Below are positions 8,936 to 17,897 of a stretch of DNA of 63,397 nucleotides, piece by piece. Source of the stretch: Lentzea flava (GTDB taxonomy: Bacteria; Actinomycetota; Actinomycetes; Mycobacteriales; Pseudonocardiaceae); contig NZ_BMRE01000050.1 in assembly GCF_014648475.1 (NCBI RefSeq), positions 1 to 63,397 on the forward strand, in the 5' to 3' direction. The position numbers and the translations under genes were made by a program. The notes beneath the pieces were generated by a model, which saw nothing but the letters and a program-made list of their open reading frames with translations, had not been told where the DNA came from and ran no database searches. How positions within the stretch are numbered: the stretch's first letter is position 1; every line of letters begins with the position of its first letter.

Positions 8936-9972
8936 CCGATCCAGTCCCGAAGGCGGTCGCACTCGTCGGCGACCGCCTTCTGCCTGCTCTTCGGCAGCTT
9001 GTCGAGGTAGTCGACGGAGATGGTGCGCTCCTTGGTGATCGACCACGTGGCGACGACGTAGCCGTCGACGAGGACGGTGGGCTTGCCGCCGATGACCACG
9101 CCGAGCCGGTCGTCCGCGATGACCCTCCTGCGGTCGGCGTGGGCGAGCAGGATGTTGTCGAACTCGGGCAGCAGCCTGACCGGGAGCGGGGTGTCCGGGT
9201 CGGGGCGCGGGGCGTCCGGGAGGTCGAAGAGCTCCTTGCCAGCCTCGGTGCGGAAGGTCACGAGTTCCGGCCTGAGCTTCTCGAAGACCTCGCCGAGCCG
9301 GGTGAGGCCGGACCACTGCTGGGCGTCCATCACGGTCGACGGGCCGAACGCCCTGAGGTAGCGGAGAACGATCTCCTCCCTGGGCATGGCCTGCTGGGGC
9401 CTTCCGAGCCAGTGCTCGACCGTCGTGCAGATGGCGCGGCCGCTCTTGTGCCACAGGCCTCGTGGCGGGATCTGGACGAGGGGGAGCTTGTTGCGCAGGG
9501 CGTTGCCGAGAACCGTGTGCTCGCGGTCGGGCCAGCGCTGCTGGAGCAGCTTGCCGGCGTCCGCGGTGCCCAGCGGGGTGTCCTCGACGATCTTGCGCCC
9601 GGCCTCGGCGACCTCGTCGAAGTCGAGGCCCTGCAGGCGTTTCGCGAACGGGCCGCTGGTGACCTCGCGGTCGAGCTTGAGCTGGGTGTGGGGTCGCAGG
9701 CCGAGTGCGTCGTTCGCGCTGACCAGGTGGATCGTGCCGCGCATGAGCAGGATGCGGACGGCCTGGCGGCTGATGAGGAGTTCTTCGAGGTCCTCCGGCC
9801 GGAAATTGCTCAACCGGCTCCAAAGGCCCACGTACGGCGACTTCGGTTCCTGCGCCTGCATGCCGAAGAGGTGCTCGATGGTGGCGAGCGCGCTCAGGTC
9901 GGCGCGCTCGCGCAGCAGCTGGCGTTCGATCAGTGCCCGGTTGAGGGCGTCCCGACTCAGTGTGGTCCCCAT
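8932..9972 (-). CDS. Winged-helix HTH_42 family protein (AlkZ/YcaQ superfamily), QAQ type
   Basis: The 346-residue protein belongs to the winged-helix HTH_42 family (PF06224), which includes the DNA glycosylases YcaQ of E. coli and AlkZ of the azinomycin producer. Near the N-terminus the motif GMQAQEPKSP (about residue 37) places QAQ where these enzymes have their catalytic Q-x-Q/D pair. The C-terminal part (LLPEFDNILLAHADRRR and VLVDGYVVATW) is typical of the family. Most actinobacteria carry several such genes of unknown role. It converges on the RmlA-like gene with a 4-bp overlap and has no evident operon partner. A second, HAQ-type member lies at 60854-61975. Confidence 0.75.
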   Translation of the reverse strand: MGTTLSRDALNRALIERQLLRERADLSALATIEHLFGMQAQEPKSPYVGLWSRLSNFRPEDLEELLISRQAVRILLMRGTIHLVSANDALGLRPHTQLKLDREVTSGPFAKRLQGLDFDEVAEAGRKIVEDTPLGTADAGKLLQQRWPDREHTVLGNALRNKLPLVQIPPRGLWHKSGRAICTTVEHWLGRPQQAMPREEIVLRYLRAFGPSTVMDAQQWSGLTRLGEVFEKLRPELVTFRTEAGKELFDLPDAPRPDPDTPLPVRLLPEFDNILLAHADRRRVIADDRLGVVIGGKPTVLVDGYVVATWSITKERTISVDYLDKLPKSRQKAVADECDRLRDWIG

Positions 9973-9995
9973 CGGGACAGGCTAGTGCCGCGGCA

Positions 9996-11084
9996 CTAGA
10001 ACCTGATGAACGCGAACCCGGTGCCGTTCGGACGTTCGCCGTCGTGGACGACCAGGAGGTTGAGCTTGCCGGTGACGATGTCGGCGCCGTCGGAGTGCTC
10101 GACGTCCTTGATCCGGAAGTCCCTGAGCGGCTTCATGTCGGCCTTGCGGTAGGCGACGAACCGCGAGTCGCCCTGGCTGGACGCGATCAGCACGTCGTCC
10201 GTGAGCGTGAGGCCCTCCGCGTCGGCTTCGAGCCACTTGCCGCCGAAGCCGGGGTTCTCGCCGTCGGCCTCGCACTCCTCGGTCTCGGGGTTGTACTTCT
10301 GCGGTGCGCCGAACGAGCGGACCTTGTCGACGAGCTGCGGCCGGCCGAAGCCGTTGGCGCGCAAGGGGATGCGCCAGATGCCGACGTCCTCCTGTGCCGC
10401 GTAGAGGGTGCTCGTGCGTTCGTCGATCACCATACCCTCGACCTGCGGACCCTCGCCGGGCTCGCCGCACACCGTCCAGCTCTGGCCGTTCGGCAGGGTG
10501 AAGGTGCTCGGGAGGTCCAGAGTGGACACCTTCTTAGTGTCGTAGGTGGTGCCCTTCTGGACCTGCAGGAGCGCGATGCTGGTCTCGTTGCGCCGGCTCG
10601 TGACGACGACGTCCTTGCCGCCGACGTGCCCGGCGGCGAGCCCGTAGACGGTGCGCTGCTCGTCGACCTCCTGCTCGGTCTGGGAGAACACCGGCTTGGT
10701 GGCGGGGTTCGTGACGTCCTTCACGCCGTGTTCGTCCACTTTGAACACTCGGACGCGGTCACGGCCGCGGTCGCTGACGAACGCCAGGTCGCCGAGGACG
10801 TCGACGTTGTTGTAGCGCCCCGGCTTGGCATCAGGGGTGGGCGGCTGCGGCGCCGGCAGGACGCTGATCGTGCGGCCGTTCAGGTCGAACGCGGCCAGAC
10901 CGCCTTCCTTGAGCGTGCCCAGGACCACACTGCGTTCGGTGTTGCGCGGGTTCACCCAGATGGCCGGATCGTCGGCGTCCGCGGGCTCCTCGAACGTCTG
11001 CGTGATCACAGTCGGTGTGATGACGGGCGTCGCAGGCGTGGTGAGGAACAAAGGGACGAGCGCCAGCGCTAAGGGAGATGACAT
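9996..11084 (-). CDS. Secreted beta-propeller phytase-like phosphatase
   Basis: The 362-residue protein has an N-terminal signal sequence (MSSPLALALVPLFLTTPA) and then the pattern of 3-phytases: DDPAIWVNP, YNNVDV, EGMVIDERTSTLYAAQEDVGIW, and LIASSQGDSRF-VAYR. These acidic repeats form the calcium sites of the six-bladed propeller that hydrolyses phytate. Two cysteines near the middle may form a disulfide outside the cell. I chose the ATG of MSSPLA because it gives a proper signal peptide; upstream codons overlap the divergent pnuC promoter region. It probably serves phosphate scavenging, though no PhoP box was identified with confidence. Confidence 0.85.
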   Translation of the reverse strand: MSSPLALALVPLFLTTPATPVITPTVITQTFEEPADADDPAIWVNPRNTERSVVLGTLKEGGLAAFDLNGRTISVLPAPQPPTPDAKPGRYNNVDVLGDLAFVSDRGRDRVRVFKVDEHGVKDVTNPATKPVFSQTEQEVDEQRTVYGLAAGHVGGKDVVVTSRRNETSIALLQVQKGTTYDTKKVSTLDLPSTFTLPNGQSWTVCGEPGEGPQVEGMVIDERTSTLYAAQEDVGIWRIPLRANGFGRPQLVDKVRSFGAPQKYNPETEECEADGENPGFGGKWLEADAEGLTLTDDVLIASSQGDSRFVAYRKADMKPLRDFRIKDVEHSDGADIVTGKLNLLVVHDGERPNGTGFAFIRF

Positions 11085-11139
11085 GGTGGGACCGTAGGAA
11101 ACACCGGTGTACGGCGACTGAACCCCGGGGGAACAAGCC

Positions 11140-11763
11140 GTGTGGTACGAGCTGGGACTGACGATCTTCGGCCAGAAGATCGCGTACACGGAGCTGGTCG
11201 GGCAGGTGCTGGCGCTCGCTGTGGTCTTTCTGGCGCAGCGCCGTTCACTCTTGACCTGGCCTGTTCAGCTGGTGTCCGTTGCTCTGCTGTTCACCGTCTA
11301 TCTGTCCTCGCACCTCGGCGGGCTCGCGACCCGTCAGGTCGTCGTTGGCCTGATCGCCGTCTACGGCTGGTACGCGTGGGTGCGCCGCCGCGACCCGGTC
11401 TTCGGCGTGGTGGTGCGCAAGGGTTCATGGCGTGAACGCTTTGCGGTGGCCGGCGTTTTCGTCGTGGGGACCGTCGCGTTCGCGCTGGTACTGGACTGGC
11501 TGGACGCCTCGTGGGCGCCGTGGCCGGACGCCGCGATCTTCGTCGGCACCGTGCTGGCGTTCGCCCTGCAGGGCTTGGGACTGGTGGAGTTCTGGCTGGT
11601 CTGGCTGGTGGTCGACGCCGTCGGCGTGCCGCTGCAGATCCAGTCGGGCCTGTACTTCAGCGCCTTCGTGTACCTGATCTTCGCGGGCCTGGTGATCCAC
11701 GGTTTCTGGGACTGGAACCGCACCGCCCGCCGGTTGACACAGGCGGCAAAGTCTCCCGTATGA
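11140..11763 (+). CDS. pnuC: Nicotinamide riboside transporter PnuC
   Basis: The 207-residue protein has about seven hydrophobic helices and the PnuC patterns (WPVQLVSVALLF early, YGWYAW, and FWLVWLVVDAVGVPL late). PnuC proteins let nicotinamide riboside enter by facilitated diffusion, for NAD salvage. The start is GTG (MWYELGL). It is divergent from the phytase gene across a 55-bp gap. Its stop overlaps the start of the next gene as ATGA, so pnuC and the M14 peptidase form a two-gene operon. No riboswitch is visible in the short leader. Confidence 0.88.
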   Translation: MWYELGLTIFGQKIAYTELVGQVLALAVVFLAQRRSLLTWPVQLVSVALLFTVYLSSHLGGLATRQVVVGLIAVYGWYAWVRRRDPVFGVVVRKGSWRERFAVAGVFVVGTVAFALVLDWLDASWAPWPDAAIFVGTVLAFALQGLGLVEFWLVWLVVDAVGVPLQIQSGLYFSAFVYLIFAGLVIHGFWDWNRTARRLTQAAKSPV

Positions 11764-12929
11764 GGGGACTGATCGCTTTACTGGCTGCTGCTTCGTTGCT
11801 GGTTCCCGTTCCGGCGGCTGCCGCATCGCCGCGGACCGGATTCGAGAAGACCAGCAGGTGGACCACCGAGGCCGAGGAACAGGCCTACCTGCGTGAGGTG
11901 GGCCTTCCTCTGACGCAGATCGGCGTCACGGCCCAAGGCCGCCCCATCCAGCTCGTGCGCGTCGGCCCGCGTTCCGCCCGCACGGTCGTGGTGTTCATCT
12001 GTTCCCAGCACGGCGACGAGCCGGCGGGTCGCGAGGCGTGCCTGATCCGCATGCGTTCCCTGCCGCGCAACTCCGACGTGACGTACCTGTTCGTGCCGAC
12101 CGCCAACCCCGACGGCCGCGCCGCGAACACCCGCGGCAACTCCCAGGGCATCGACATCAACCGGGACCACCTCCTGCTGCGCACCGCCGAGGCCCGCGCC
12201 ATGGCCGCCGTCTTCCGCGACTGGAAGCCCGACGTCATCCACGACCTCCACGAATTCGGCCCGTCAGCGCCCTACTACGTGAAGGACGTCCTCTGGCTGT
12301 GGCCCCGCAACCTGAACGTCGCACCCGGCGTCCACTCGCTCTCCGAGACGTTGTCGCGGTCCTACGTGCGCCCGGCCGTGGAGGCCGCCGGCCGCACCTC
12401 CGGCGTCTACGGCATTTACGTCGACCCGGTGACCGGTGAGCCGATCCGCCAGGTGGCCGGTGATCACCAGGAACGCATCCTGCGCAACACCGGGGGCCTC
12501 AAGCACGGCATGGGGCTGCTCGTCGAGACCAACGACACGGGCACTCCGGCCTTCCGCGTCGAGTCCCACCTGCTCGCCCTGGACGGCACGCAGGCGTTCG
12601 TCCGCGAGAACCGGCCGGCCATCGAAGCCGCGAACGCCGCCTCCCGTGCCGTCCGGTCCGGGCCCGTCTACTTCGGCGGCGCCGACAACCAGGCTCCGGC
12701 TCCCGAGGACGTGCTCTCGACGCCACCGTGCGGCTACGTGCTGACCGGCGCCCAGTACGTCGAGGCGCGGGACGAACTCGACCTGCACGGCATCAAGTCC
12801 CAGTACCTGCGCGGCGGCGACCGCATCGTGCCGATGAAGCAGGAGGCGCGTTCGATCATCCCGCTCCTGCTGGACGGCCGCGCCGACGAGCCTCTGCTGA
12901 AGGCCCAGCCCGTCGCCCAGTGCGGCTGA
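11760..12929 (+). CDS. Secreted M14-family zinc carboxypeptidase-like protein
   Basis: The 389-residue protein has a signal peptide (to about residue 23, AAAAS) and an M14 metallopeptidase domain. Zinc ligands are His84 and Glu87 in CSQHGDEPAG and His164 in HDLHEFG; substrate-binding NPDGR and the NRD motif (DINRDH) lie between them. Glu in GLLVETNDTG is the likely catalytic base. It should trim peptides or peptidoglycan stems outside the cell. It is translationally coupled to pnuC, an unexpected pair; an NAD link is not supported by the sequence. Family assignment is good, substrate unknown. Confidence 0.83.
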   Translation: MRGLIALLAAASLLVPVPAAAASPRTGFEKTSRWTTEAEEQAYLREVGLPLTQIGVTAQGRPIQLVRVGPRSARTVVVFICSQHGDEPAGREACLIRMRSLPRNSDVTYLFVPTANPDGRAANTRGNSQGIDINRDHLLLRTAEARAMAAVFRDWKPDVIHDLHEFGPSAPYYVKDVLWLWPRNLNVAPGVHSLSETLSRSYVRPAVEAAGRTSGVYGIYVDPVTGEPIRQVAGDHQERILRNTGGLKHGMGLLVETNDTGTPAFRVESHLLALDGTQAFVRENRPAIEAANAASRAVRSGPVYFGGADNQAPAPEDVLSTPPCGYVLTGAQYVEARDELDLHGIKSQYLRGGDRIVPMKQEARSIIPLLLDGRADEPLLKAQPVAQCG

Positions 12930-12942
12930 TCGGCTGCCACCA

Positions 12943-12957
12943 ACCGATATATCAGTT
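12943..12957. repeat. Left copy of a GATATATC-containing operator-like repeat
   Basis: ACCGATATATCAGTT is the exact inverted copy of 13025-13039, and the core GATATATC is itself palindromic. The two copies flank the 46-bp palindrome and a third copy follows at 13043. Confidence 0.7.
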
Positions 12958-12980
12958 GCTCTGACCTGCGCTTATCGTCC

Positions 12981-13026
12981 TTATGCAAAAGACGTTTGCG
13001 GACGTCCGCAAACGTCTTTTGCATAA
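12981..13026. repeat. Perfect 46-bp palindrome without a spacer
   Basis: The arms begin TTATGCAAAAGACG and meet at GGAC/GTCC with no loop, giving 23 complementary bases on each side. It lies 51 bp after the M14 peptidase stop and 64 bp before the DUF4279-GNAT start. It could be a terminator, a cruciform-forming site or an operator. The absence of a loop and the flanking GATATATC repeats argue for protein binding rather than simple termination. Confidence 0.75.
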
Positions 13027-13055
13027 CTGATATATCGGTGGGCTGATATATCGGT
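13025..13055. promoter_or_regulatory. Two direct copies of an operator-like CTGATATATCGGT repeat
   Basis: CTGATATATCGGT occurs at 13027-13039 and again at 13043-13055, 16 bp apart (about one and a half helical turns). With the inverted copy at 12943 this makes three sites just upstream of the GNAT gene. The binding protein is not identifiable from this window. Confidence 0.5.
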
Positions 13056-13090
13056 CGCAGACGATCTTGGGAGCGTGCTCCGATGGGCCG

Positions 13091-14314
13091 ATGCGGGTCG
13101 AGCAGTACAGCTACTTCGCTCTGAAGAGCCTCACGATTTCGGCGGCCGAGATGACGCGGCGGCTCGGGATGGAACCGGACGAGGTCCTCGTGCGCGGCAG
13201 CAGGAGTCTCGAGCGGGACGTGCCGCGGGTGCACGCGTGGAAGATCGTCCGGCGCGGTGCAGAGGCGGTCGACGTCCAGGTTCGGCAGCTCGTCGATCGG
13301 CTGCTGCCTGTCCGTGACGAGCTCGTGCGCCTCACCGCCGACCCCGAGATCAGCGCGGTCGTGCAGCTGGTGCGTTACTTCCACGACGACGGCGAGGCGG
13401 ACGCGGAGAAGGCGCCGGTCGGCTGGACGCTCTCACCGGAGACGGTCGCGTTCCTCGCCGATGTGCGTGCCTGGATCGACGCCGACGAGTACGACTACGT
13501 GTATCCGGCTGATGAGCGGTTGCGCGAGGTCAGCACCGGTTTGCTGGAGAGCGTGGAGCGGAATCTCGCCGAGCACGCCTGCCACCTGCATCGGAAGCTT
13601 GAGCACGCGACCGTGGTGGAGAGCGGTGACCTCCTGATCGCGGACAGCGGGCTGGACGACGACACGTTCAACATCGTTGCCGCGGCCAGGTTCACCGCGG
13701 AGACGGTCGGAGTTCGCGTCGCGGAGACGGTGGACGCGGTGAAGGCGACCGGCCGGCCTTTCTCGTGGTGGGTGGGGCCCGCGTCGACCCCGGCGGACCT
13801 CGGTCCCCTGCTCGTGCAGGCCGGGATCGCGGCGGCCGAGACCGAGGCGGTGATGTGGCTGGATCTCGCTGATGCGGCGCTGGCTGGACGGCAGGTCGCC
13901 GAGCTGGACATCCGTCGCGTCACCACCGAGGCCGACCTCGCGGACCACGCGGCGGTCCTGGCCTCGAACTGGGATCCGCCCGCCGCGACGGTCCGCCGGT
14001 TCTACGCCGACGCGGGGCCGTACGCGTTGGACAGCCCGGCGCGCTACCTCGTCGGGTACGTGGACGGGCGCGCGGTGTGCACAGCGGAGGTGTTCCTGCA
14101 CGCGGGGGTCGCCGGGATCTACAACATCGCGACGCTCGCGGAGCATCGGCGGCGCGGTTTTGGTGGCGCGATCACCTTGGCGGCCTTGCGGGCCGCACGG
14201 GCCGAGGGTTACCGGATCGCGGTTCTGCAGGCCTCTGAGGAGGGTGAGCCCGTGTACCGGCGTCTCGGGTTCACCATCGCCGGTCAGTTCACGGAGTACG
14301 CGCTCAGGGCGTGA
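13091..14314 (+). CDS. DUF4279-GNAT N-acetyltransferase fusion protein
   Basis: One uninterrupted frame of 407 residues joins two domains that are normally separate. Residues 1 to about 140 (MRVEQYSYFALKSLTISAAE onward, ending near DADEYDYV) match DUF4279. Residues about 150-407 form a GNAT acetyltransferase with the acetyl-CoA loop EHRRRGFGGA and a terminal YRRLGF motif. I chose the ATG that opens DUF4279; TTG 24 bp upstream gives an unlikely extension. An in-frame GTG at the junction could also yield the GNAT part alone, but it has no ribosome site. The palindrome array upstream suggests dedicated control. Substrate unknown. Confidence 0.75.
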   Translation: MRVEQYSYFALKSLTISAAEMTRRLGMEPDEVLVRGSRSLERDVPRVHAWKIVRRGAEAVDVQVRQLVDRLLPVRDELVRLTADPEISAVVQLVRYFHDDGEADAEKAPVGWTLSPETVAFLADVRAWIDADEYDYVYPADERLREVSTGLLESVERNLAEHACHLHRKLEHATVVESGDLLIADSGLDDDTFNIVAAARFTAETVGVRVAETVDAVKATGRPFSWWVGPASTPADLGPLLVQAGIAAAETEAVMWLDLADAALAGRQVAELDIRRVTTEADLADHAAVLASNWDPPAATVRRFYADAGPYALDSPARYLVGYVDGRAVCTAEVFLHAGVAGIYNIATLAEHRRRGFGGAITLAALRAARAEGYRIAVLQASEEGEPVYRRLGFTIAGQFTEYALRA

Positions 14315-14315
14315 A

Positions 14316-14347
14316 AAGGGCCGCCCCGCGCGTGCGGAGCGGCCCTT
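14316..14347. terminator. Bidirectional terminator between GNAT fusion and aceE
   Basis: The arms AAGGGCCGC and GCGGCCCTT form a 9-bp stem between the convergent stop codons. Confidence 0.75.
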
Positions 14348-14359
14348 CGGGACGAACGG

Positions 14360-17119
14360 TTACGCGAGGCCCGCGTCCGACGTGGACGGACCGGCCGCCT
14401 GCACGTCGTCGATGCGGTACTTGCGGGCCGCCTCGATGACCTTGTCCTGGCCGATCTCGCCGCGCTTGGCCAGTGCGGCCAGCGTGGCGACGACGACGGA
14501 CTCCGCGTCCACCAGGAAGTGGCGGCGGGCGGCCGGGCGGGTGTCGGAGAAGCCGAAGCCGTCTGTGCCCAGGGTCGTCATGTCGGTCGGGACGTACGGG
14601 CGGATCAGGTCCGGGATCGCCGACATCCAGTCGGAGACGGCGACGACCGGGCCCTGGACGTTCTGCAGCACCTGCGTCACGTACGGCACGCGCGGTTCGG
14701 CGTCCGGGTGCAGCAGGTTGTGGCGGTCGGTGTCGACGGCGTCGCGGCGCAGCTCCGAGTACGACGTGGCGGACCACACGTCGGCGGAGACGCCCCACTC
14801 GTCGGCCAGCAGCTGCTGGGCCTTGAGCGCCCACGGGAGACCCACGCCGGAGCCGAGGATCTGGGCCCGCGGACCGCCGGTCTGCGGGCCGTCCTGGTAC
14901 TTGTAGAGGCCGCGCAGGAGGCCTTCCACGTCCAGGTTCTCCGGCTCGGCCGGCTGCACGTACGGCTCGTTGTAGACCGTGATGTAGTAGAAGATGTTCT
15001 CGGCGTTCTCGCCGTACATCCTGCGCAGACCGTCCTTGACGATGTGCGCCACCTCGAACGACCACGCCGGGTCGTAGGCGACCACGGCCGGGTTCGTGTG
15101 CGCCAGCAGCAGCGAGTGGCCGTCGGCATGCTGCAGGCCCTCACCGGTCAGCGTCGTGCGGCCCGCGGTGGCGCCGAGCACGAAGCCGCGCGCCATCTGG
15201 TCCGCCGCCGCCCACAGGCCGTCGCCCGTGCGCTGGAAGCCGAACATCGAGTAGAAGATGTAGATCGGGATCATCGGCTCGCCCTGCGTCGCGTAGGACG
15301 TGCCGACCGCCGTGAACGACGCCGTGGAACCCGCCTCGTTGATGCCCTCGTGCAGGATCTGGCCCTGCTCGGACTCCTTGTAGGCGAGCATCAGGTTGGC
15401 GTCCACCGAGGTGTACGCCTGGCCGTTCGGGTTGTAGATCTTCTGCGTCGGGAACATGGAGTCCATGCCGAACGTGCGCGCCTCGTCCGGGATGATCGGG
15501 ACGATGCGCGGGCCGATCTCCGGGTCCTTCGCGAGGTCGCGGACGAGCCGGACGAACGCCATCGTCGTGGCGACCTCCTGCTTGCCGGAACCGCGGCGGA
15601 TGCCGTCGTAGACCTTGTCGCCGGGCAGCACCAGAGCCTTGGACTTCGTGCGGCGCTCCGGCACGAAACCGCCCAGCTGACGGCGGCGCTCCAGCATGTA
15701 CTGGATCTCCGGCGCGTCCTGGCCGGGGTGGTAGTACGGCGGCAGGTACGGGTCGGCCTCGAGCTGCTCGTCCGAGATCGGGATGCGCAGGCTGTCCCGG
15801 AAGCCCTTGAGGTCGTCGAGGGTCATCTTCTTCATCTGGTGCGTCGCGTTGCGGGCCGCGAAGTGCGGGCCGAGCGAGTAGCCCTTGATGGTCTTGGCGA
15901 GGATGACGGTCGGCTGGCCGACGGTCTCGGTGGCCGCCTTGTAGGCCGCGTAGACCTTGCGGTAGTCGTGGCCACCGCGCTTGAGGTTCCACACCTCGTC
16001 GTCGCTCATCTGCTCGACGAGCGCCTTCGTCCGCGGGTCGCGGCCGAAGAAGTGCTCCTTGATGTACGCGCCGTCGTTCGCCTTGTAGGTCTGGTAGTCA
16101 CCGTCGGGCGTCGAGTTCATCAGGTTCACGAGCGCGCCGTCGCGGTCGGCGTGCAGCAGCGCGTCCCACTCGCGGCCCCAGATGACCTTGATGACGTTCC
16201 AGCCGGCGCCGCGGAAGAACGACTCCAGCTCCTGGATGATCTTGCCGTTGCCGCGCACAGGGCCGTCGAGGCGCTGCAGGTTGCAGTTGACCACGAACGT
16301 CAGGTTGTCGAGGTGCTCGTTCGCGGCGAGCTGCAGCAGGCCGCGCGACTCCGGCTCGTCCATCTCGCCGTCGCCGAGGAACGCCCACACGTGCTGGTCG
16401 GACGTGTCCTTGAAGCCGCGGTCGTGCAGGTAGCGGTTGAACCGCGCCTGGTAGATCGCGTTCATCGGGCCGAGGCCCATGGAGACCGTGGGGAACTCCC
16501 AGAAGTCCGGCATCAGGCGCGGGTGCGGGTACGACGGCAGGCCGCCACCCGGACCGGCGTGCGAGTACTCCTGGCGGAAGCCGTCGAGCTGGTGCTCGGA
16601 GAGGCGCCCCTCGAGGAACGCGCGGGCGTACACACCGGGGGAGGCGTGGCCCTGGATGAAGACCTGGTCGCCGCCACCGGGGTGGTTCTTGCCGCGGAAG
16701 AAGTGGTTGAAGCCGACCTCGTACAGCGACGCGCTGGACGCGTACGTCGAGATGTGGCCGCCGACACCCACGCCGGGCCGCTGCGAGCGGTGCACCGTCA
16801 TCGCGGCGTTCCACCGGATCCAGGCGCGGTAGCGGCGCTCCACCTCTTCGTCGCCGGGGAACCACGGCTCGCGCTCGGTGGGGATGGTGTTGACGTAGTC
16901 CGTGCTGGTCAGCGAGGGCATGCCGACGTGGTTCTCACGCGCACGCTCCAGCAGACGCAGCATCAGGTAGCGGGCCCGCTGCTGACCCCCGCCCTTGAGC
17001 ACCTCGTCGAACGATTCGAGCCACTCGGACGTCTCTTCTGGGTCGATGTCCGGCAGGTGTGCGGCCAGACCGTCACGAATGACACGCACCCGCTCGGGGC
17101 CGGTGTTCTGCGGGCTCAA
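14360..17119 (-). CDS. aceE: Pyruvate dehydrogenase E1 component, homodimeric type
   Basis: AceE decarboxylates pyruvate with thiamine diphosphate and acetylates the lipoyl domain of E2, feeding acetyl-CoA to the TCA cycle and FAS. The 919-residue length is that of the single-chain E1. The ThDP motif starts at GDGEMDEPESRG and ends NCNLQRLDG. The start is TTG (MSPQNTGPERV) with GAGGAG 6 nt upstream. As in other actinobacteria, E2 and E3 are encoded elsewhere. The neighbours DUF3052 and ahpE are the same as around Rv2241 in Mycobacterium tuberculosis. lipA, needed to lipoylate E2, lies at 32.8 kb. Confidence 0.97.
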   Translation of the reverse strand: MSPQNTGPERVRVIRDGLAAHLPDIDPEETSEWLESFDEVLKGGGQQRARYLMLRLLERARENHVGMPSLTSTDYVNTIPTEREPWFPGDEEVERRYRAWIRWNAAMTVHRSQRPGVGVGGHISTYASSASLYEVGFNHFFRGKNHPGGGDQVFIQGHASPGVYARAFLEGRLSEHQLDGFRQEYSHAGPGGGLPSYPHPRLMPDFWEFPTVSMGLGPMNAIYQARFNRYLHDRGFKDTSDQHVWAFLGDGEMDEPESRGLLQLAANEHLDNLTFVVNCNLQRLDGPVRGNGKIIQELESFFRGAGWNVIKVIWGREWDALLHADRDGALVNLMNSTPDGDYQTYKANDGAYIKEHFFGRDPRTKALVEQMSDDEVWNLKRGGHDYRKVYAAYKAATETVGQPTVILAKTIKGYSLGPHFAARNATHQMKKMTLDDLKGFRDSLRIPISDEQLEADPYLPPYYHPGQDAPEIQYMLERRRQLGGFVPERRTKSKALVLPGDKVYDGIRRGSGKQEVATTMAFVRLVRDLAKDPEIGPRIVPIIPDEARTFGMDSMFPTQKIYNPNGQAYTSVDANLMLAYKESEQGQILHEGINEAGSTASFTAVGTSYATQGEPMIPIYIFYSMFGFQRTGDGLWAAADQMARGFVLGATAGRTTLTGEGLQHADGHSLLLAHTNPAVVAYDPAWSFEVAHIVKDGLRRMYGENAENIFYYITVYNEPYVQPAEPENLDVEGLLRGLYKYQDGPQTGGPRAQILGSGVGLPWALKAQQLLADEWGVSADVWSATSYSELRRDAVDTDRHNLLHPDAEPRVPYVTQVLQNVQGPVVAVSDWMSAIPDLIRPYVPTDMTTLGTDGFGFSDTRPAARRHFLVDAESVVVATLAALAKRGEIGQDKVIEAARKYRIDDVQAAGPSTSDAGLA

Positions 17120-17438
17120 GGTGTCTCCTCGGCTTCGTTGGCGGTTCGTGCGGGGGCCCGGAAACCGTGCCCCGCGTTCCTATCGTTGTCCTTGCGCGTC
17201 GACTTCGTCACCGCTACTGATCGGTAGTTCTGGATCGTGTCTCTCACGCGCGCGCGATAAGAGGTGTGTAGAGCGTGCCTCATGCCAGTCTAGGGATCTT
17301 CACAGGGGTCCCTGTTACGGCGTGTCACGTGGTCAACAGTTGCGCCGGAGGTAGCTGACAGTGTTCGCTAGCGCGAGTAACGGACTCTGGCGGCAGTCTT
17401 AGGGCTGTCGCTCTTGCGTAGTTGGAGGAGTGAAAACC
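17120..17438. promoter_or_regulatory. Divergent promoter region of aceE and the DUF3052 gene
   Basis: About 320 bp without a gene separate two divergent starts. It contains an inverted repeat ACAGGG-GT-CCCTGT at 17302-17315 that could be an operator, and a GGAGGA ribosome site at 17424. I see no RNA gene. Promoter hexamers cannot be assigned with confidence. Confidence 0.5.
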
Positions 17439-17870
17439 GTGGTCGCCGCGGAAGACGCCGGCAAGATCGGCGTCGCCGAGAAGCTCGGGATCGAACCGGG
17501 CATGGTCGTCCAAGAGCTCGGCTGGGACGAGGATGTCGACGACAACCTCCGTGCCGCCGTCGAGGAGCAGATCGGAGGCGACCTCCTCGACGAGGACGCC
17601 GACGAGACCGTGAGCGTGGTTCTGCTCTGGTGGCGAGAGGACGACGGCGACCTGGTCGACGCTCTGCTCGAGGCCACCGGTGTGCTCGCCGAGGACGGCG
17701 TGATCTGGGTTCTCACCCCGAAGACCGGCCGCCCCGGCCACGTGGAGCCCTCGGACATCGCCGAGGCCGTCCCCACCGCCGGCCTGTCGCAGACCTCGAA
17801 CATCAGCGTGGCCGACGACTGGGCGGGCACCCGCCTGGTGTGGCCGAAGTCCACCAAGGCCAAGCGCTGA
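17439..17870 (+). CDS. DUF3052 family protein
   Basis: A small acidic protein of 143 residues (VAAEDAGKIGVAEKLGIEPG) that matches DUF3052, widespread in actinobacteria and adjacent to ahpE also in mycobacteria (Rv2239c type). A GTG nine bases upstream is in frame, but it abuts the GGAGGA site; the chosen GTG gives a 9-nt spacing. The protein is rich in Asp/Glu, has no signal peptide or membrane segment, and contains WVLTPKTGRPGHVEPSDIAEA, the most conserved part. Its function is unknown. The fixed link to aceE and ahpE suggests central metabolism or redox control, as inference only. Confidence 0.85.
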   Translation: MVAAEDAGKIGVAEKLGIEPGMVVQELGWDEDVDDNLRAAVEEQIGGDLLDEDADETVSVVLLWWREDDGDLVDALLEATGVLAEDGVIWVLTPKTGRPGHVEPSDIAEAVPTAGLSQTSNISVADDWAGTRLVWPKSTKAKR

Positions 17871-17897
17871 GCGCTCCACGGCTGACATAGGGTTGAT

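Noticed and set aside
14519..17227. A 902-residue open frame antisense to aceE
   Set aside because: It is the shadow of a GC-rich gene on the other strand. The residue mix (Val/Arg/Asp/His-rich) has no domain, and aceE is certain. The same applies to other long antisense frames, such as 4422-6926, 39370-41469 and 47264-49651.
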